A DNA stretch of 64,000 nt from positions 1 to 64,000 of the forward strand of contig CANRFN010000014.1 in the NCBI GenBank assembly GCA_947629915.1, read 5' to 3'. Positions 62,968 to 64,000 of the stretch are shown one piece after another. This DNA comes from an uncultured Oscillospiraceae bacterium (GTDB lineage: Bacteria; Bacillota; Clostridia; Oscillospirales; Oscillospiraceae). Numbering within the stretch: position 1 is the first letter of the stretch; each line of letters begins with the position of its first letter. The notes below the pieces were generated by a model, which worked only from the letters and a program-made list of their open reading frames with translations, searched no databases and had not been told where the DNA came from. Both the position numbers and the translations under genes were made by a program.

Positions 62968-63993
62968 CTATGTCAGGTTAGCCTTCAGATTACGGAGCTC
63001 CTCTTCGAGCTTCCGAATCTTGTCCTCCGAGGCATCCAGCTTGGTCTGCAGCTGCGCTTTGTCGTTGCGCAACTGCACGTTTTCGTCTTGCCATGCTTTG
63101 GCAACTTCCAATACATTGAAGCTCCTTTTGATTTCGGCAATACTCATTTTTTTATTCCCTCCTTCCTGTAATGCTGCTACATCGCTGTAGGCATAATCCA
63201 TAAGAATCACAAGGGCGTTTTTGAGGCACGCGTAACGGTAATCGTCTAGTATGCCTGCCTTTTTCTTTTCGTCTAAAATAGATGTAATGGCATCTTGATG
63301 TTTTGATAATAAATCGAGATTCTTTTTGCTGGGATTTTTACGAACTCGTTCGCGATACCGTAAAATTTCAAAGGGAAGAAGAATCAAAAAATCGTTTGCA
63401 TTCTCCTCGAGAGTCCTGCTGAAAAAAGGTACAGTCAAGATTTGAAATAGCGGGAGTATCTGGCCGTCCGAGGTTGCGTGCTTCACGGTAATAGGAGTTC
63501 CTTTTGAACGGCTTCGCTTCAGATAGATCTCGGCTGTATTGGGGTAACGAAGGATGATGTCCGTTCCTTGAACCTTCTTCAAATTCCAAGCTTGACGATT
63601 GCTGTAGTCCGAAATGCGATAGGCAATAGTTGGATCAAGATAGGACTGAAACTCGATGAGGTATTCGAATACTTTCTCTATGCCATTGATAGTTTCTGCG
63701 ATACGGACAACGAAGTCAGATGCGCGAGGTAGAAATATCTCTCCTACAGACTTCCCGCTCAAGACATCTACTTTGCTGTTAAGAGAATGACTTTTCTGGA
63801 AAAGAGCATTGATAAAGGCGATTAAGAGGGGCGGAGAGATATTCAGACAGTACAAACAGACGGAATCAAATACTAATGCGAATTGCTTCGACAAATCGTC
63901 CTTAGCAGTGTTTTCTTTGCCCTTTCCTTTGGAGTCCTGGGGCTTGGAATTGTCAGCAGGGGTGTTATTGGCCTTGGGGTTGGTGCCTTTCAT
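62968..63993 (-). CDS. Rpn/TIGR01784-type PD-(D/E)XK nuclease family protein
   Basis: 341 aa from the ATG at 63993; anything further upstream is outside the window. A Lys/Asn-rich head (1-30), SPPLLIAFINALFQKSHSLN, a core with DFVVRIAETINGIEKVFEYL and IEFQSYLDPTIAYRISDY, where E-x-Q is intact, LILLPFEILRYRERV, and a C-terminal coiled coil (about 285-341, NVLEVAKAWQDENVQLRNDK onwards). Its DNA is clearly more AT-rich than the other family members, so it was probably acquired separately. Likely a recombination-promoting or transposase-related nuclease; target unknown. Confidence 0.85.
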   Translation of the reverse strand: MKGTNPKANNTPADNSKPQDSKGKGKENTAKDDLSKQFALVFDSVCLYCLNISPPLLIAFINALFQKSHSLNSKVDVLSGKSVGEIFLPRASDFVVRIAETINGIEKVFEYLIEFQSYLDPTIAYRISDYSNRQAWNLKKVQGTDIILRYPNTAEIYLKRSRSKGTPITVKHATSDGQILPLFQILTVPFFSRTLEENANDFLILLPFEILRYRERVRKNPSKKNLDLLSKHQDAITSILDEKKKAGILDDYRYACLKNALVILMDYAYSDVAALQEGGNKKMSIAEIKRSFNVLEVAKAWQDENVQLRNDKAQLQTKLDASEDKIRKLEEELRNLKANLT

Positions 63994-64000
63994 TTTAATG

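Noticed and set aside
1..64000. tRNA, rRNA, complete insertion sequences and known riboswitches
   Set aside because: I looked for clover-leaf ends, transposase motifs and conserved riboswitch cores and saw none that I could support; a covariance-model scan would be needed to exclude small RNAs.

Overview
The window is high-GC DNA with dense genes, strong Shine-Dalgarno sites, lipoprotein signals with C-terminal lipobox cysteines, and S-layer homology (SLH) domains. The gene content (SLH proteins, a bacterial serpin behind an ECF sigma factor, DUF3737 beside PatB, AAA/DUF4143 ATPases, Rpn-type PD-(D/E)XK proteins, an M60 peptidase) fits a Gram-positive gut anaerobe of the class Clostridia, most likely an Oscillospiraceae-like organism. 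This is inference; there is no rRNA or other phylogenetic marker in the window.

Layout. 1-8.4 kb: an end fragment, an ECF sigma/membrane anti-sigma pair, a ribokinase-HAD pair, a divergent LysR/MATE pair with overlapping promoters, and an XRE-TPR regulator. 8.5-18.9 kb: an 8.4-kb gene for an S-layer-anchored M60 metallopeptidase, flanked on both sides by copies of one module (strong hairpin, type I-C-like CRISPR array, leader-like tract) with no cas genes. One spacer nearly matches the neighbouring XRE-TPR gene. 18.9-20.1 kb: a decayed lipoprotein fragment and an unknown conserved protein.

20.7-31.8 kb (minus strand) is a seven-gene cell-surface operon behind a near-consensus promoter: an M15 carboxypeptidase lipoprotein, an MBOAT acyltransferase, a 1130-aa fusion (AlgX/AlgJ-like SGNH acyltransferase, SLH, two transglutaminase domains), two separate SLH-transglutaminases corresponding to the two halves of the fusion, a second M15 homologue that has lost catalytic residues, and a small lipoprotein. 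32.4-38.3 kb: a PstS-like lipoprotein, two ATPases of the AAA_14/DUF4143 and DUF234 types, an orphan Phd/YefM antitoxin, and a duplicated intergenic element with tandem 33-bp repeats.

38.4-45 kb: a Cys-rich small protein, oligoendopeptidase F, and two more sigma-factor operons. One of these pairs an ECF sigma factor with a membrane-anchored serpin whose N-terminus resembles that of the anti-sigma protein at the left end. 45.1-58.3 kb: a Dlt-like operon (adenylating ligase, carrier protein, MBOAT, SGNH protein) extended by an asparagine-synthetase-type amidotransferase, two lipoprotein transglutaminases, another lipoprotein, a DUF3737 protein and a PatB C-S lyase; a second PatB lies on its other flank. 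58.3-64 kb: an array of four Rpn-type genes plus one frameshifted pseudogene, separated by related GC hairpins, ending in AT-richer DNA.

The main theme is cell-surface modification. MBOAT and SGNH acyltransferases occur twice, each time with secreted transglutaminases, which suggests acyl or aminoacyl decoration of a surface polymer coupled to transglutaminase-type protein chemistry. Sensing is through sigma factors with unusual ectodomains, most strikingly a serpin.
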